DNA of 39,020 bases. Origin: Bernardetia sp. GTDB taxonomy: Bacteria > Bacteroidota > Bacteroidia > Cytophagales > Bernardetiaceae. Shown one piece after another: positions 17,703-24,618 of this stretch. The position numbers and the translations under genes are program-made. Position 1 is the first letter of the stretch. Every line of letters begins with the position of its first letter. The stretch lies in the NCBI RefSeq assembly GCF_020630935.1, contig NZ_JAHDIG010000048.1:1-39020 (forward strand), read 5' to 3'. Below the pieces are notes generated by a model that was given only the letters and a program-made list of their open reading frames with translations, ran no database searches and was not told the DNA's origin.

Positions 17703-18485
17703 ATGAAACTCAAACAAAAAAATATATTCTATGCTGCTTTTGCAGTTTTGTTAGTTACACTTTTTTTCTTTGGCAACATTTCTTCTGTTTCTGCTCAGAA
17801 AACCAATAAGAAAAAGCCTGTCAATCAAGACAAAAAACTAAAGGATAAGAGTTTGAATATGCCTTATTACGATTCTAAGCCTTTACATTATGGTTTTATT
17901 TTGGGAATGCACTATGCCAAACTTAGAATAAACTATTCTGACCATTTTGCCGAAAATGGAGATACGACGGTTGCTCTTTTGCCACAACGTACCTTTAGTA
18001 ATTTTGCTGTTGGAATGATTATAGATTTGCCATTATCAGAACAATGGAATTTTCGCTTTACACCAACAGTAGGTTTGTACGAATACAGTGTTACACACAA
18101 GCTTTTAGAACGTTCGACAGGAAAATACATTGATACAAAAGTTCCTGTAGAAAGTGTGTTTTTTGACTTTCCTATCTTGATGAAATATAAATCACTACGA
18201 AGAAATAACAATCGATTGTATATGGTAGGTGGAATTGTACCAAGTATTAAAGTAGGAGGGCGAAAGCAGCGAAACAACAAAGAAGCCTTTGGAATGGAAG
18301 ATTATAATTTGGAAGTTACCTACGGCTTAGGCTGGGACCATTATTTTAGCTTTTTCAAATTTGCGCCTGAAGTTCGTTTCACACACGGAATTGCTAATAT
18401 GAATCTTCGAAATCAGAGTATTTATTTTAGAAATATAGACCGAATGACAACACATAAAATTTCCCTGCTATTTCACTTTGAATAA
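17703..18485 (+). CDS. porT: PorT-family outer-membrane protein, type IX secretion
   Basis: A 260-residue outer-membrane beta-barrel protein of the PorT/SprT family, required in Porphyromonas and Flavobacterium for type IX secretion and, in gliders, for motility. The signal peptide ends SVSAQ near residue 32, followed by a Lys-rich linker. The barrel has alternating strands such as LHYGFILGMHYAKLRINYS, NFAVGMIIDLPL, NFRFTPTVGLYEYS and FAPEVRFTHGIANM, and ends in the aromatic LLFHFE typical of outer-membrane insertion. Position after ubiE matches the arrangement in other Bacteroidota and raises confidence. No other T9SS gene is in the window. Confidence 0.85.
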   Translation: MKLKQKNIFYAAFAVLLVTLFFFGNISSVSAQKTNKKKPVNQDKKLKDKSLNMPYYDSKPLHYGFILGMHYAKLRINYSDHFAENGDTTVALLPQRTFSNFAVGMIIDLPLSEQWNFRFTPTVGLYEYSVTHKLLERSTGKYIDTKVPVESVFFDFPILMKYKSLRRNNNRLYMVGGIVPSIKVGGRKQRNNKEAFGMEDYNLEVTYGLGWDHYFSFFKFAPEVRFTHGIANMNLRNQSIYFRNIDRMTTHKISLLFHFE

Positions 18486-18590
18486 CCCTATGATGAGAAA
18501 ACAAAATACTAAGACTGAATACTTTGTTTTGTGAGTTGTTATTTATTTTGTTTCTTTGCAAGCTAATTTTATTAAAAAAATATACATTAT

Positions 18591-18947
18591 ATGGTTATGA
18601 CTAAAATAACACGATTTTTTCTATTTGCTTTGGTAAGTTTAGTACTATTCTCTTGCAAAGAAGACGAGGAAGTAGATTTTACCAATGGTATCCCTGTAGC
18701 CGATTTTTCCTACTCTCCTGAATTTCCAAAAGCAGGACAAACTGTAACATTTACTAACAAAAGCGAAAATGCAGATACTTATCAGTGGAAAATCTCTTTT
18801 ACTGCTGGAGTACAGATATTTGCTTCTACTGATAAAGAATTAACCTATGTGTTTGATGAAGCTGAGGACTACACAGTAGATTTAATAGTAACAAATAGTA
18901 GTGGTGCTGTTTCTTCAACTTCTGATGTTATTCATGTAGTTGAATAA
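18591..18947 (+). CDS. small PKD-domain lipoprotein
   Basis: A 118-residue lipoprotein. The hydrophobic signal ends SLVLFSC, so Cys22 is the likely lipidated residue. It is followed by an acidic spacer and one PKD-type beta-sandwich domain (about residues 33-116) with the signatures VADFSYSPEFPKAGQTVTF, NKSENADTYQWK and VFDEAEDYTVDLIVTN. An internal ATG at 18597 could also be the start. Function is unknown; single-PKD lipoproteins are usually cell-surface binding or adhesion modules. The gene at 36889-37260 is a related small lipoprotein. A clear terminator follows. Confidence 0.82.
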   Translation: MVMTKITRFFLFALVSLVLFSCKEDEEVDFTNGIPVADFSYSPEFPKAGQTVTFTNKSENADTYQWKISFTAGVQIFASTDKELTYVFDEAEDYTVDLIVTNSSGAVSSTSDVIHVVE

Positions 18948-18981
18948 CATACTAGGCTAAGTAGCAATACTATTTTAATAG

Positions 18982-19015
18982 ACTCTTTAACCAAAAAAGT
19001 TAAAGAGTTTTTTTT
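18982..19015 (+). terminator. terminator after PKD lipoprotein gene
   Basis: ACTCTTTAAC (18982-18991) pairs exactly with GTTAAAGAGT (18999-19008) around a 7-base loop, followed by a run of T. Confidence 0.88.
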
Positions 19016-19144
19016 GTACCTCCACTTTTTATTATTTAGATTAATTCTATATAAATTAAATTTTGGCAAGATGGTTGCACTATTTGTAGTAACTTTTAGA
19101 TAAAACAAAGTTAGACATTCTACTCACTAAATATTCTATCGATT

Positions 19145-19783
19145 ATGACTACTCTATTTAATTATATTCTATCAGCTTCTTTTGTCATCTCAATTTTTGG
19201 CTGCACAGCATTTTCTCAAAATGAAATGACAAGTAAAAATGAAGGAACATTATTTTCTGTGGCAGAGGCTTCTTCTATTGGAGAGGGAAAAACTATCGAA
19301 ACTGGAAATGTAGATTTTGATAAGTCTGATGAAAAGGTAAATACTACCGATATTGAAGAAGAGAGAAAAGAGTTTGTAAGCTCCATTTTAGATTTAGCAA
19401 CTTCTTTAGAAGGAGTTCCTTATGTATATGCAGGAAAATCTCCAAAAGGTTTTGACTGTTCTGGTTTTGTATATTATGTTTTCAAGAATCATGATATTGC
19501 ACTTCCTGCCTCATCAAGATACTATGATACTGTGGGCGAAACGATTGAACTAGAAAATGCTCAAAAAGGAGATATAATTTGTTTTACAGGTACAGACCCA
19601 AGCATTAATCGTACTGGACACGTTGGCATCGTAGTAGAAAACAAAGCCAATCAGCCTATTAAATTTATCCACGCCACTTCTGGAAAAAAATATTCTGTGG
19701 CTTATAGTACACTTTCAAAAGATGGAACGGGACATTATGCTAAGCGTTTTCGCTCTATTCGTAGAGTTTCTTCAAAAAAATAA
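19145..19783 (+). CDS. NlpC/P60 (C40) peptidoglycan hydrolase lipoprotein
   Basis: A 212-residue cell-envelope peptidase expected to cut the gamma-D-Glu to diamino-acid bond in peptidoglycan stem peptides. The signal ends SIFGC, suggesting lipidation at Cys20; an acidic linker of about 55 residues follows. The catalytic domain (about residues 78-205) has VPYVYAGKSPKGFDCSGFVY with nucleophile Cys105, GHVGIVVE with His159, and KFIHATS with His176 as the third polar residue. All three active-site residues are present. Its close relatives include Spr/MepS-type enzymes. It is a single-gene unit bounded by terminators. Confidence 0.93.
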   Translation: MTTLFNYILSASFVISIFGCTAFSQNEMTSKNEGTLFSVAEASSIGEGKTIETGNVDFDKSDEKVNTTDIEEERKEFVSSILDLATSLEGVPYVYAGKSPKGFDCSGFVYYVFKNHDIALPASSRYYDTVGETIELENAQKGDIICFTGTDPSINRTGHVGIVVENKANQPIKFIHATSGKKYSVAYSTLSKDGTGHYAKRFRSIRRVSSKK

Positions 19784-19800
19784 ACGCTTAATAAAATAAA

Positions 19801-19847
19801 GAAAAGTCAGTTTTGAATGCTTCAGACATCAAAACTGGCTTTTTTTC
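19801..19847 (+). terminator. terminator after NlpC/P60 gene
   Basis: GTCAGTTTTGA (19806-19816) pairs with TCAAAACTGGC (19829-19839), with one G-T pair and a 12-base loop, followed by seven T. Confidence 0.85.
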
Positions 19848-19932
19848 ATGAGGTAACCATAAAATCTTAATAAAAATACTTCTAACGTAACTTATTTGAT
19901 TAAGTTACATTTTTTTAAAGAAACCTAAGCAC

Positions 19933-19940
19933 TAATTTTG
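19933..19940 (+). promoter_or_regulatory. candidate -7 promoter box for thioredoxin-like gene
   Basis: TAATTTTG followed by CA, the same string as upstream of ubiE and efp. It is 143 bases from the start codon, so the leader would be long. The rest of the 300-base gap 19784-20083 holds the preceding terminator and AT-rich sequence in which I see no gene. Confidence 0.35.
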
Positions 19941-20083
19941 CATCTACAATAATTATCATTGCTTTAGAGTAAATTAAAATGTGTTGATGATACTATAATT
20001 TCTATAAATAATTTTAATGAATTCTTGATTTCTCTAAAACTGCTATCTAAAATATCCTTATTCTATTTACACACATAAATAAT

Positions 20084-20605
20084 ATGAAAATCTCCTTATT
20101 CGTCCTTCCCATCATTGCTACAAGTTTATTTCTTGTAGGTTTGTGTGGAAATATATTTTCTCCTTCTGATAAAAAAAATACGCTTACTAACAAGACAACA
20201 CACTTAGAAACTCCATTAGGAGAAACTATCCAATTAGACGACCTTACTAAAAATGCAAAATTGAAAGGAAAATGGATTGTTTTAGATTTTTGGGCTTCTT
20301 GGAACAGTGAAAGTTTGAAAGAAAAAAATCTTTTGAATGATGTTTATTCACAATACAATACTAAAAATTTAGAGATTGTATCAGTTTCTTTAGACAATTC
20401 AAAAGAACGTTGGAAAAATGCAGTCGCTCAAAACAACTCTTCTTGGCTAGAGGTGTCTGACTTAAAAGGATGGGAGAGTGCAGCTTGTAATAAATACAAT
20501 GTTTCTGCATTGCCCTATCGTATATTGCTTAATCCACAAGGCGAAATTGTAAAGAAAACAAACTCTAATCAAGAATTAGTCAAGACTTTAGAAGAAGTTT
20601 TATAA
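20084..20605 (+). CDS. TlpA-like thioredoxin-fold protein lacking the CXXC motif
   Basis: A 173-residue protein with an N-terminal membrane segment (about residues 3-23) and a periplasmic thioredoxin/TlpA fold. The strand and loop KGKWIVLDFWASW are classical, but the redox motif that normally follows (CxxC) reads Asn74-Ser75-Glu76-Ser77. The cis-proline loop is present (SALPYRILLNPQGEIV, Pro144). It therefore cannot act as a dithiol oxidoreductase. A single cysteine, Cys135, remains in the fold and Cys21 lies in the membrane segment. Probable roles are binding or scaffolding, as with other redox-dead thioredoxin folds. It sits alone between a terminator and purE. Confidence 0.85.
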   Translation: MKISLFVLPIIATSLFLVGLCGNIFSPSDKKNTLTNKTTHLETPLGETIQLDDLTKNAKLKGKWIVLDFWASWNSESLKEKNLLNDVYSQYNTKNLEIVSVSLDNSKERWKNAVAQNNSSWLEVSDLKGWESAACNKYNVSALPYRILLNPQGEIVKKTNSNQELVKTLEEVL

Positions 20606-20632
20606 AAACACCCCCTCTCCAAATAACTCAAA

Positions 20633-20668
20633 CCTTGCTTTACTAAACATGTTGAGCAAGGATTTTTT
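20633..20668 (+). terminator. terminator after thioredoxin-like gene
   Basis: CCTTGCT (20633-20639) pairs with AGCAAGG (20655-20661) and is followed by A and six T. The loop is 15 bases. Confidence 0.75.
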
Positions 20669-20761
20669 ATTTGTAAAAGTATCTTGAAATTTCATTTTTC
20701 GTTCTCATTTGCTGTAATTGCATAAAATTTCATTTTAAAAATAAGAACAGAATTAAAAGTT

Positions 20762-21262
20762 ATGGTTTCGATAATAATGGGTAGTCGTTCAGATTTGAGA
20801 GTAATGGGAGCTGCAGCCGAAGTTTTAGAAGAACTTGGCGTAGAGTATTCCTTAACGATTGTCTCGGCACATCGCACTCCTGAAAGATTATTCGACTTTG
20901 CTAAGTCAGCTAGAGAAAAAGGAATAAAAGTAATCATTGCAGGAGCAGGAGGAGCAGCACACTTACCTGGAATGGTGGCATCACTTACTTCGCTGCCTGT
21001 CATTGGTGTACCCGTAAAATCTTCAAACTCTATTGACGGATGGGATTCAGTGTTGTCTATTTTACAAATGCCTTCTGGAGTTCCTGTCGCTACGGTGGCA
21101 TTAGATGGCGCAAAAAATGCTGGTATTTTGGCTGCTCAAATTTTAGGTAGTGCTGACGAAAAATTAGGCTCTCGTTTAGATACATTTAAAGAAAACCTAA
21201 AAGACAAAGTAATAGGTGATGTAGAAAATATCGATAAAAATGGCTGGAAGGAATTGGTATAA
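20762..21262 (+). CDS. purE: 5-(carboxyamino)imidazole ribonucleotide mutase
   Basis: Converts N5-CAIR to CAIR in purine synthesis. It is 166 residues, normal for class I PurE. Visible motifs are IIMGSRSDLRVM at the N-terminus, VSAHRTPERLFDFA with the catalytic histidine, GAGGAAHLPGMVAS, GVPVKS, GWDSVLSILQMPSGVPVATV and KNAGILAAQILG. The partner gene purK is not within the window. It is preceded by a terminator and converges on the acidic repeat gene 45 bases downstream. Confidence 0.96.
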   Translation: MVSIIMGSRSDLRVMGAAAEVLEELGVEYSLTIVSAHRTPERLFDFAKSAREKGIKVIIAGAGGAAHLPGMVASLTSLPVIGVPVKSSNSIDGWDSVLSILQMPSGVPVATVALDGAKNAGILAAQILGSADEKLGSRLDTFKENLKDKVIGDVENIDKNGWKELV

Positions 21263-21307
21263 CCGAATTTTTAGAGGATTCAAGCCATACCTCCAGTTTT
21301 TTTCATT

Positions 21308-22531
21308 TTAGATATCATCGAAGAAGCTACCTCCTTCATCTGATTTTTTAGCTTTATCTTCTCCTTTGCTCTCATCTTCTTTAAATTCGGGGAATGTATA
21401 ACTGTCTAAATCTTTTTGAGCATCTCCAAAAATCTCATCATCAGTTTCTACTTCGTCAAAAAAATTGGCATCTGTGGTTGTAGGAGGAACTTTGGTTTCT
21501 AAAGGCTCGTGTATATCTGATTGCTCTTTAAAAATAGGTTCGTCTGATGTTGGATTCTCTACTTCATCAAAAAAGTTGGCATCTGTAGTTGTAGGGGGAA
21601 CTTTGGTTTCTAAAGGTTCATTTATATCTGATTGCTCTTTAAAAATAGGTTCACTTTGTACTTCACTTTCTATCTCATCTACTTCGTCAAAAAAATTAGA
21701 ATTAGTAGTAGTGGAGGGTACTTCTATTTCTAAAGGTTCATTTATATCCGATTGCTCTTTAAAAATAGGTTCACTTTGCATTTCATTTTCTATCTCATCT
21801 ACTTCGTCAAAAAAGTTAGTATTAGCAGTCTCATTATTTATTGGTAAAGGATTCTTTATGTCAGATTGCTCTTCAAAAATGGGCGTTTGAGCATCTTCTA
21901 CTTCATCAAAGAAACTAACATCAGTATCTCCTGTTGTGCTTTCTACTTTTTCTACCTCGTCATTATTTTCTAAATCATCAAAAAAACTGGATGAATCAGT
22001 TTTGCTTTCTACTTCTTCTTTCACAGTAGTAACTGTATTATCTACCTCATCAAAAAAACTACTATTTGAATTCTCTTCATTTGTTACCTCTTCCAAAGAC
22101 TCTGTCTCTTCTAAAACAACTTCTTGTTTTGTATTTTCTTCTAAATGTATTTCGTCTACTTTTTCCTCAATGATTGTAGTCGTACCGACAAGTTTATCAA
22201 AGGCATTAATAGATTCAGTATTAATATCCAAGTTTTCACTCTTGTGCGTTTCTTCTACCTTTAAGACCTTTTTTCTCGCTTCTGCCTCTTTTTTTTCTTG
22301 TGCCAGCTTTTGTCTATATGTATCGTCTAACCAAGAACGCAACACCTTACGGTCAGCCGAACGAAGGGCAGCCTTTTGTGTATTTTCTTGAACAGGATTC
22401 GACTTTGCTAAAAAAAGTACGGCTGTTTGAAAGTAAGGATACTTTTTTACAATTCTGTCAAAAGTATTCGTATCTGAAGAGCTAATAGAGGAAAAATCTT
22501 CTATAAATTTATTGAAGTTAGATGAATTCAT
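21308..22531 (-). CDS. acidic repeat protein with eight FFD[ED] motifs
   Basis: A 407-residue, strongly acidic, soluble protein without a signal peptide. The N-terminal 100 residues (FDRIVKKYPYFQTAVLFLAK, ADRKVLRSWLDD) match a helical module I recognise only as a widespread Bacteroidota hypothetical family. A Lys/Glu-rich coiled helix follows. The remainder is low complexity and probably disordered, with eight copies of FFD[ED][VLI], several in a 37-40 residue repeat containing EPIFKEQSDI and [DE]PLE, and one copy at the extreme C-terminus (SFFDDI). The regular short motif suggests repeated docking sites for a partner. Function is unknown. Confidence 0.8.
   Translation of the reverse strand: MNSSNFNKFIEDFSSISSSDTNTFDRIVKKYPYFQTAVLFLAKSNPVQENTQKAALRSADRKVLRSWLDDTYRQKLAQEKKEAEARKKVLKVEETHKSENLDINTESINAFDKLVGTTTIIEEKVDEIHLEENTKQEVVLEETESLEEVTNEENSNSSFFDEVDNTVTTVKEEVESKTDSSSFFDDLENNDEVEKVESTTGDTDVSFFDEVEDAQTPIFEEQSDIKNPLPINNETANTNFFDEVDEIENEMQSEPIFKEQSDINEPLEIEVPSTTTNSNFFDEVDEIESEVQSEPIFKEQSDINEPLETKVPPTTTDANFFDEVENPTSDEPIFKEQSDIHEPLETKVPPTTTDANFFDEVETDDEIFGDAQKDLDSYTFPEFKEDESKGEDKAKKSDEGGSFFDDI
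21436..21930 (-). repeat. degenerate tandem repeats in acidic protein gene
   Basis: Four to five imperfect units of 111-120 bases inside the coding region. A shared string reading TTGCTCTT on the plus strand starts at 21521, 21632, 21752 and 21866. Units differ in length by multiples of three, so the frame is kept. They encode FFDEV...EPIFKEQSDI...PLE. Confidence 0.85.
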
Positions 22532-22669
22532 AAATGAAGCTAAATGAAAAATAGTAACGCCTTACAACCAAATAACGCTTAAAGGAAAAGAATTTGGATA
22601 ATCTAATCTGTAATTTTTACATTTTATTTCATATTTCCAAATAAAACACTACAAAATCTTATTTTTAAC

Positions 22670-22919
22670 GTGAACTCGGGATTATACTTATTGACTATCA
22701 ATGAGTTACGACATTCTTTTAATCTTCGGTACTGCCCTTTGGGCTGACCTTAATTAAAAATAGTTCAGCCTCGTTAGAGCCTTTGCTTTAGTAAGAGATA
22801 ATAGAATGTATGAAAATAAATATCAAAATAAAGTTGCATAATCCCTAACATTCAGACCGAAAATAGTTTCTGTAGTATATAGAGAAGCATTTAAGATTGG
22901 TTTTTAATCCTGAGTTCAC
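22670..22919. mobile_element. MITE-like element with 15-bp inverted ends
   Basis: GTGAACTCGGGATTA (22670-22684) is matched at 14 of 15 positions by the reverse complement of TAATCCTGAGTTCAC (22905-22919). The 220 bases between contain no long reading frame. A small hairpin GCCC-TTT-GGGC lies inside. No clear target-site duplication is seen directly at the ends. The form fits a non-autonomous transposon or a worn insertion-sequence remnant. A chance inverted repeat of this length and distance is unlikely but possible. Confidence 0.55.
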
Positions 22920-22967
22920 ATTATTTTTAATAAACGTTATCACGATTAATTTTGTGTGACAGTTTTA

Positions 22968-23050
22968 CAGACTGGTCTGATAAATTCAAAAAATTAAGTT
23001 TCTGACTAAAATAAGGGCTTTTTAATCTTTTTCATCAGACTAAAAGTCTG
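22968..23050. repeat. paired palindromes, REP-like, family 1 (copy D)
   Basis: CAGAC-TG-GTCTG (22968-22979) and CAGACT-AAA-AGTCTG (23036-23050) are two hairpin units 56 bases apart. The first unit and its right flank resemble the unit at 32837-32852 (shared CAGACTGGTCT, then TAAA..TTCAAAAAtT). Confidence 0.5.
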
Positions 23051-23233
23051 ACTTAAATAAACAAACTTTAATCATTTCTCGTGGTGTGTATCTGATTTTA
23101 AATTTTATTATCAGTACAGAATTACAAGAAATAAATGAAGAGAGGTATCTTTGTTGCTTATAGAAACAAGAGAGATATTCATTGCCTTTTGGCGATTATC
23201 TACCTTTATTTATTCATTGTTATCACAATTTTT

Positions 23234-24151
23234 ATGTTAAAAACTTCGACTTTTAGTTTTGTATTAGTGGCTTTTATGGCTCTATTTTTTAGTTTTTCTG
23301 CTTTTGCTCAAATTGAAATGCCACAGCCAAGTCCTCTTGCTATGGTGAAGCAAACAGCAGGACTTACAGATATTACGATAGAATACTCATCTCCTGCTAT
23401 GCGTGGACGTACTATTTTTGGAGAACTTGTTCCTTATGGTGAAGTATGGCGCACAGGTGCAAACAAAGCAACAGCCATTACTTTTTCTGATGATGTTACC
23501 ATTGATGGAACAAAAGTAGAAGCAGGAACTTATGCTCTTTTTACCATTCCAAATAAAGACAAATGGACAATCATTATTAATAAAAATGCAGAGCAGTGGG
23601 GAGCAGGAAAATATAGTGAACAAGAAGATGTCGTTAGAGTTGAGGTAGAATCTTCAACATCGCCAATGGCTTTTGAGCGTATGACCTTTATGATAGAAGC
23701 TGTTGAAGATAAGGCTGCAACAATTTCACTTTTTTGGGCAAATACGAAAGTTTCTTTCACAGCAAATGTCAATTCTGTTGGAAAAGTGATTTCAACTATT
23801 GAAGCTACGCTAAAACAAGCTGATAATCTTTGGTACACGTACGCACAATCAGCTGAATATTATATGGAAAATGACCAAAATTTAGAACAAGCAAGAGAGT
23901 GGATTGATAAGTCACTTGCTTTGAAAGACCATTATTACAACAACTGGGTAAAGGCTCGTGTTTTGGTAGCTCGTAGCAAAACAGGTGGTGTTCCTAGTGG
24001 TGCAGAGGCAGCTGTAAAACTAGCAAAAAAAGCAATGGAACTAGGAGATAAAGAAAACACGAATTTCTACAAGCGTTTGAAGCCAGAAATGGAGCAGTTT
24101 GTAAAAACTTATTCTCAAGGGCTTCCAAAAACAAAAGACAATAAAAAATAG
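23234..24151 (+). CDS. DUF2911 family periplasmic protein
   Basis: A 305-residue exported protein. The signal peptide is MLKTSTFSF...FSAFA, with cleavage near residue 25. The DUF2911 domain (about residues 27-175) is clear from QPSPLAMVKQTAGLTDITIE, YSSPAMRGRTIFGELVPYGE, WRTGANKATAITFS, GTYALFTIPNKDKWTIIIN and ISLFWANTKVSF. The C-terminal third is helical, TPR-like (EQAREWIDKSLALKDHYYN). The reading frame opens at an ATG at 23135, but that would add 33 residues containing a second hydrophobic run; the ATG at 23234 gives a clean signal peptide. Function of DUF2911 is unknown. It is a common secreted family in Bacteroidota. Confidence 0.9.
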   Translation: MLKTSTFSFVLVAFMALFFSFSAFAQIEMPQPSPLAMVKQTAGLTDITIEYSSPAMRGRTIFGELVPYGEVWRTGANKATAITFSDDVTIDGTKVEAGTYALFTIPNKDKWTIIINKNAEQWGAGKYSEQEDVVRVEVESSTSPMAFERMTFMIEAVEDKAATISLFWANTKVSFTANVNSVGKVISTIEATLKQADNLWYTYAQSAEYYMENDQNLEQAREWIDKSLALKDHYYNNWVKARVLVARSKTGGVPSGAEAAVKLAKKAMELGDKENTNFYKRLKPEMEQFVKTYSQGLPKTKDNKK

Positions 24152-24333
24152 TCTTTATTGAAAACACAAAAAGCGTCAAAAATCATAAAGTTATATCCTA
24201 TCATTTTTCAAATCTTATGATTTGTAAATTATAAGTATTTGTAACTTTTTATGAGTTTTTATAAAAATAAATCAGTTCAAAACTCGTAGAATGATTAAAT
24301 TATAGTATAAGGATAGTAACATTTAAGACGTAT

Positions 24334-24377
24334 TTTCTTCATAGCGTTGGTTTTACAAAACCAACGCTATGAAGAAA
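24334..24377. repeat. perfect 21-bp inverted repeat with 2-base loop
   Basis: The left arm (24334-24354) begins TTTCTTCATAGCG and ends TTGGTTTT; the right arm (24357-24377) is its exact reverse complement, and only AC separates them. It lies 180 bases after the DUF2911 gene and 240 before the sensor gene. It could be a REP-like unit or a strong RNA hairpin; the absence of a T run makes an ordinary terminator less likely. Confidence 0.85.
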
Positions 24378-24400
24378 CAAAACAATATTTTGTCAAGAAA

Positions 24401-24416
24401 TAGCTTTGCGAAGCTA
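24401..24416. repeat. short hairpin TAGCTT-TGCG-AAGCTA
   Basis: A perfect 6-bp stem with a TGCG loop, 23 bases after the larger hairpin. The two may be parts of one dispersed element. Confidence 0.5.
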
Positions 24417-24618
24417 CTAAAAATATAACACTAAAAAATTGCCCTTATAACAATGTGGCGAAAGTAATGGTTAAGAACTTGAAATGTAGTTTTATTACGT
24501 TTTTGTGAAATATTCCATAACTTGACTTTCTATCTTATTTTACTTCAACAAAAAATATCCTGCACTTATAAAAATAAAAAACCTTGATTTACGGTAGAGA
24601 CACTCAAAATCAACAAGT

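Larger units (their letters stand above)
22532..23233. other. 702-base repeat-rich intergenic region
   Basis: No coding region could be supported. It holds a 250-bp element with inverted ends (22670-22919), a pair of short palindromes (22968-23050) and a TAATTTTG promoter-like box (22947-22954). The 99 bases before 23234 are open in the frame of the next gene but do not look like protein sequence of its family. Confidence 0.6.
24152..24618. other. 467-base intergenic region with hairpins
   Basis: No gene is seen. It contains a weak inverted repeat (AAATCATAA at 24180 with TTATGATTT at 24215), a perfect 21-bp hairpin (24334-24377) and a 6-bp hairpin (24401-24416). The promoter of the following sensor phosphatase is presumably in the last 150 bases but no convincing box was found. 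Confidence 0.55.

Noticed and set aside
18497-18530. Hairpin after porT (AAAACAAA with TTTGTTTT)
   Set aside because: The stem is A/T only with a mismatch region and no T run directly after it; too weak to call a terminator.
21465-22391. Long open frames on the plus strand opposite the acidic repeat gene
   Set aside because: They are Ser/Val-rich shadows of the repeats with no start context or family likeness; the minus-strand frame is continuous over 407 codons and has a recognised N-terminal module.
24180-24223. Inverted repeat AAATCATAA/TTATGATTT after the DUF2911 gene
   Set aside because: A/T-rich 9-bp arms with a 26-base loop and no T run; could be chance in such AT-rich DNA.
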